Positions 5,466-8,015 of a stretch of DNA of 8,015 nt are shown here, one piece after another; the first letter of the stretch is position 1, and every line of letters begins with the position of its first letter. The stretch is from Brachyspira pilosicoli (GTDB lineage Bacteria; Spirochaetota; Brachyspiria; Brachyspirales; Brachyspiraceae), in the NCBI RefSeq assembly GCF_019402445.1, contig NZ_SRZM01000309.1:1-8015 (forward strand), read 5' to 3'. Below the pieces are notes generated by a model, which was not told the origin of the DNA, did no database searches, and saw only the letters and a program-made list of their open reading frames with translations. The position numbers and the translations under genes were made by a program.

Positions 5466-5978
5466 ATGATTATGCAATTTAATATAAGGCTCAGGGCAGA
5501 AATCTTTTACAGTATAATATTAGTTGGTTTACTGTTGATTATTTTTTTATTTGTATTTAGTTCTAAAGGATTTGTTAATATAGATAAGCAAAGACAGGCT
5601 GTAGAAAAAAAGAGAGCAAGAATAGAAGAGCTTGATAGAAAAAAGAAGCAAATATTAAATAATATAGATAGACTTACAAATGATAGAGAATATATTCTTT
5701 CATATGCTAAAACTTTTGGGTATTTAGATAGCTCTAAAAATGAAAAAATCATAAAAATAATACGTGATAATAATAAAGATTCTTATAATACATACAACTC
5801 AGAAGAGTATGTGGATAATAATAATACTGAAATGGCAGTTATTAATTCTAAAGGTGTTATTATTTTAGCTATATTTTTAGCAATAAGCTTTATAGTTTAT
5901 GTATTATTTGTTAATAGACAAATATTTATAAAAAAACATAGTAATGGTGTAGTTAATTATAAGGGTAGTTCAATGTGA
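5466..5978 (+). CDS. FtsB/DivIC-like (septum formation initiator) coiled-coil membrane protein with a second TM
   Basis: A 170-residue protein. TM1 spans about 13-32. A Lys/Arg/Glu-rich coiled coil (about 37-76, VEKKRARIEELDRKKK within it) follows, then LTNDREYILSYAKTFGYLD (70-88). The last fits the FtsB/DivIC (PF04977) pattern 'L..D..yIE..AR..LGy', a family that links FtsL and FtsQ/DivIB in the divisome. Unlike ordinary FtsB/DivIC (about 100-130 residues, one TM), it continues through an Asn-rich linker (100-125) into a second TM (about 128-149) and a short basic tail. AAGG (5457-5460) sits 5 nt before the first ATG; the ATG at 5472 is an alternative. It lies 72 nt after lolD, with at best a weak promoter between (ATTAAT, 17 nt, GATAAT at 5412-5440), so it may be read from the lol promoter. 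Its end overlaps the opposing gene by 26 nt. The family call is by pattern only. Confidence 0.72.
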   Translation: MIMQFNIRLRAEIFYSIILVGLLLIIFLFVFSSKGFVNIDKQRQAVEKKRARIEELDRKKKQILNNIDRLTNDREYILSYAKTFGYLDSSKNEKIIKIIRDNNKDSYNTYNSEEYVDNNNTEMAVINSKGVIILAIFLAISFIVYVLFVNRQIFIKKHSNGVVNYKGSSM

Positions 5979-6552
5979 ACATAAATCCCGCATCATTTTG
6001 AAATGGCTCATAATACGGTACAAAATTAAAGCTTAATCCATCTTTTTTCTTGCCATATATTCTCTGATAACTATCATAAGCGACTGTAGCACCAAATATA
6101 GCTGCTGCTGTAATTTCAAATATTGTAGCAGATATCCATAAAGACTTATATCTTGATCTTCCACTTGTTGATGGCTGAACAAAAGAGTTTTCTATAGTAT
6201 CTAATCCAAATACTATAAGTGAAGCATAGCTGTATGATAAAAAACCAGCTAATATAAAAGTTACTTCTGTATATCTAAAAGGATTGCTTCTATAGGCATC
6301 TTCTGGTATTACAGATGAACTTATAACTCCATTTTGATTTATAATATTTGTTCCTTTCATTTCAAATATAGATTTAACACTATTCGTATCTATACTATAT
6401 TCTGAGCTAAGAGTTTCATTTTTTTCTATGATAGGAGTTTTATTCTCTGTGCTATTAGTGCTAGGCATATTGGTAGAAGGTGCAAAATAGAAAGCTCCAA
6501 AAGATATGTTAGCAAACAATAAAAATAGTATTATGCTTTTAAAAAAGTCCAT
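5953..6552 (-). CDS. Exported/membrane-associated protein of unknown function, partner of the CsgG-barrel gene
   Basis: A 199-residue protein I do not recognise. It begins with a signal peptide (MDFFKSIILFLLFANISFGA, likely cleaved after Ala20). A Ser/Thr/Asn-rich, low-complexity stretch follows (25-80). Two hydrophobic segments (about 94-118 and 137-159) flank a polar loop, and the C-terminus is rich in aromatic residues, ending in alternating residues (FMFTLNYPYN) like a final beta strand. The segments contain Ser, Thr and Tyr, so they could be helices or a hairpin at the membrane. AGGA lies 4 nt upstream of the ATG. The start overlaps the end of the upstream 488-residue gene by 14 nt, indicating coupling and a shared envelope role. 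The 3' end overlaps the FtsB-like gene tail to tail by 26 nt, leaving no room for a terminator between them. Confidence 0.75.
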   Translation of the reverse strand: MDFFKSIILFLLFANISFGAFYFAPSTNMPSTNSTENKTPIIEKNETLSSEYSIDTNSVKSIFEMKGTNIINQNGVISSSVIPEDAYRSNPFRYTEVTFILAGFLSYSYASLIVFGLDTIENSFVQPSTSGRSRYKSLWISATIFEITAAAIFGATVAYDSYQRIYGKKKDGLSFNFVPYYEPFQNDAGFMFTLNYPYN

Positions 6553-8005
6553 ATATTCCTACCATAAACTCTAATCCCGTTAGATTGACAGTTTGTATTT
6601 CCTCAGGCATACTAAAGCTATTATCTTCATAATATGTGCCAGCATTAATTGGTTTTGTATAAAATCTATATCCTGCCGCTAAATTGACGCCTAATGTATC
6701 AGTTATATTATACTGTATATTTGCTAAAAATCCAATACCTAACATAATGTCTGTTGATTTTATTTTAGTGCCGTTTGGTATTAGTAGATTTCCATTTTGA
6801 TAATCTCCGCCATATACTTCGCCTATATCAGTAAAAGTAACCCCAAGACCAACATATGGGGTCAATACAAATCTTACTATTTCCTGATATATTTTTATGT
6901 TTATATCAAAATTAAATCTAGTATCAATGCCATAACTAGTTTTAAAGAAATCCCCAAATAATAACCCCATGCTCATATTAGGAGAAAATAGCTGAAAGTC
7001 ATATCCAAATTTAAGATGCATTCCTAAAGCATAGTCATTTTTATTTAGATTTACTTTTAATTTGCCTGTAGAGTTTGTCCCTTGAAACTCTTTTACTAAA
7101 GGATTAATTTTGTATGAAGCATAATTTATATTAAACCCAAAAATAAAATTTCCTATATATGTTTCTCTTACAATGTCACCTACTTGTATATTTCTTCCTC
7201 TAGATATTGTTGCTATAGAATATTCACTTCCCATATCTTTTATTCTTAAAGTACCTTTTTGATTATATTTGCCTTCTATAACATTGCCTGATGGTAAAAC
7301 TATATCTTCAGATTTTGAATATACTCTAAATCTTGTGTTTTTATTAAGACCTTGATCGTATCCTGCCAAAAGTATAATATTTCCGTCTGTGATATCAGAT
7401 ATTTTTAAAGTTATTTTAAAAATGTTTTTCATTTTGTTTGCTACTTTATAAACCAAATCATTACAAGCCTCATCAATAGCTGCATCTCTAAAGGCTTGTG
7501 AAGGATATCTGTCTATAGAATAAAAGCTAGAACCGCTTACTTTTGAAGAGTATAATATTTTTGTTGTTGAAACATCAACTATCTGTAAAACCAAATCTAC
7601 ATTAGCATATATTGTTCCTGTTCCATCATAACTGTCATAATCATATCTAGTGCTTGAATGTGTTATTTTTCCTGTAATTGCCTTACTATATCCATATATT
7701 TTTCCCATTTCTATAACTTGTTCATCTGTAATGCCTGTTAATTGAAGCTCCATTTCTTTTAAGTATTTATCTAAATTTTCTCTATCTACTATATTAAATC
7801 TTTTCATTCTAGTGAGGGAGTTTTCTATTAATGTTGTAACTTTTTTACCTAAATCTTTACTGTATCCTGTAGAAACATCTTGTATTTCAAACACAGCAAT
7901 ATTTTCTTTTATATACTTTTCTGTTATTTCATTTCTTGTAATTTGCGAGAATAGATTGGTACAAAATAATGTTATAAAAATAATATAAAATAATTTTCTA
8001 ATCAT
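6539..8005 (-). CDS. Exported CsgG-like / FlgT-C-like / outer-membrane barrel protein
   Basis: A 488-residue exported protein. A signal peptide (MIRKLFYIIFITLFCTNLFS, cleavage at S20-Q21) is followed by a CsgG/LpoB-like alpha/beta domain (about 33-195). Key segments there are NIAVFEIQDVSTG (35-47), TTLIENSLTRMKRFNIVDRE (57-76), MGKIYGYSKAITGKI (100-114) and VDLVLQIVDVSTTKILYS (136-153). Residues 196-281 resemble the FlgT C-terminal beta domain: AGYDQGLNKNTRFRVYS (214-230), a GTLRIKDMG strand (251-259) and NIQVGDIVRE (272-281). The rest (about 284-488) consists of alternating amphipathic strands ending in Phe (GLEFMVGIYGLF), as in small outer-membrane barrels. CsgG-like domains occur in secretion pores, LpoB and flagellar-associated proteins; the precise role is unknown. 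The start has no visible Shine-Dalgarno in the 10 nt left before the window edge. It is followed by the 199-residue gene with a 14-nt overlap. Confidence 0.8.
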   Translation of the reverse strand: MIRKLFYIIFITLFCTNLFSQITRNEITEKYIKENIAVFEIQDVSTGYSKDLGKKVTTLIENSLTRMKRFNIVDRENLDKYLKEMELQLTGITDEQVIEMGKIYGYSKAITGKITHSSTRYDYDSYDGTGTIYANVDLVLQIVDVSTTKILYSSKVSGSSFYSIDRYPSQAFRDAAIDEACNDLVYKVANKMKNIFKITLKISDITDGNIILLAGYDQGLNKNTRFRVYSKSEDIVLPSGNVIEGKYNQKGTLRIKDMGSEYSIATISRGRNIQVGDIVRETYIGNFIFGFNINYASYKINPLVKEFQGTNSTGKLKVNLNKNDYALGMHLKFGYDFQLFSPNMSMGLLFGDFFKTSYGIDTRFNFDINIKIYQEIVRFVLTPYVGLGVTFTDIGEVYGGDYQNGNLLIPNGTKIKSTDIMLGIGFLANIQYNITDTLGVNLAAGYRFYTKPINAGTYYEDNSFSMPEEIQTVNLTGLEFMVGIYGLF

Positions 8006-8015
8006 ATATTTAATT

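Noticed and set aside
4171..5752. Open minus-strand frames opposite the permease, lolD and FtsB-like genes
   Set aside because: They mirror the codon pattern of the real plus-strand genes and show no independent coding evidence.
7946..8005. Lipobox at Cys15 of the CsgG-like protein
   Set aside because: Residues before Cys15 are T-L-F, with no small residue at -1. A signal peptidase I site at S20-Q21 fits better, as in the neighbouring exported proteins.

Overview
The window looks like a stretch of spirochaete chromosome, most probably Brachyspira. It is very AT-rich, with A/T-ending codons and Asn/Lys/Ile-rich proteins. It encodes envelope proteins of a diderm: a Lol lipoprotein-sorting transporter and a putative outer-membrane barrel. 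It also carries GC-rich palindromic intergenic DNA of a kind I associate, from memory only, with Brachyspira genomes. The species cannot be read from the sequence.

Layout. (1) Positions 1-1165, minus strand: a ybjQ-like gene, a LOG-family (TIGR00730) gene and the first 50 codons of an exported protein, closely spaced and probably one operon. (2) 1166-1324: a divergent promoter region. (3) 1325-2941, plus strand: a small membrane protein with a WSWVWVLFPLW motif, then a Ca2+/cation antiporter 15 nt downstream. (4) 2942-3379: a 438-nt gene-free stretch holding two GC-rich palindromic blocks and a textbook sigma-70 promoter (TTGACA, 17 nt, TATAAT). (5) 3380-5393: the LolC/E-type permease, best started at a TTG codon, overlapping lolD by 8 nt. 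(6) 5466-5978: an FtsB/DivIC-like coiled-coil protein with an unusual second membrane segment. (7) 8005 back to 5953, minus strand: a large exported protein (CsgG-like domain, FlgT-C-like domain, predicted beta-barrel) and a 199-residue exported membrane-associated protein, overlapping by 14 nt. The last gene runs tail to tail into the FtsB-like gene with a 26-nt overlap.

How the genes fit together. LolC/E and LolD form the inner-membrane ATPase that releases lipoproteins to the periplasmic carrier LolA. The FtsB-like protein and the CsgG/barrel pair are also envelope proteins, so the right half is broadly an envelope region. The left half is housekeeping or poorly characterised. I see no mobile-element gene, CRISPR array, tRNA, rRNA or defence system. 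The least explained signals are the palindromic blocks at 2957-3112 and 3153-3281, the domain architecture of the 488-residue protein, and the two-membrane-segment FtsB-like protein.
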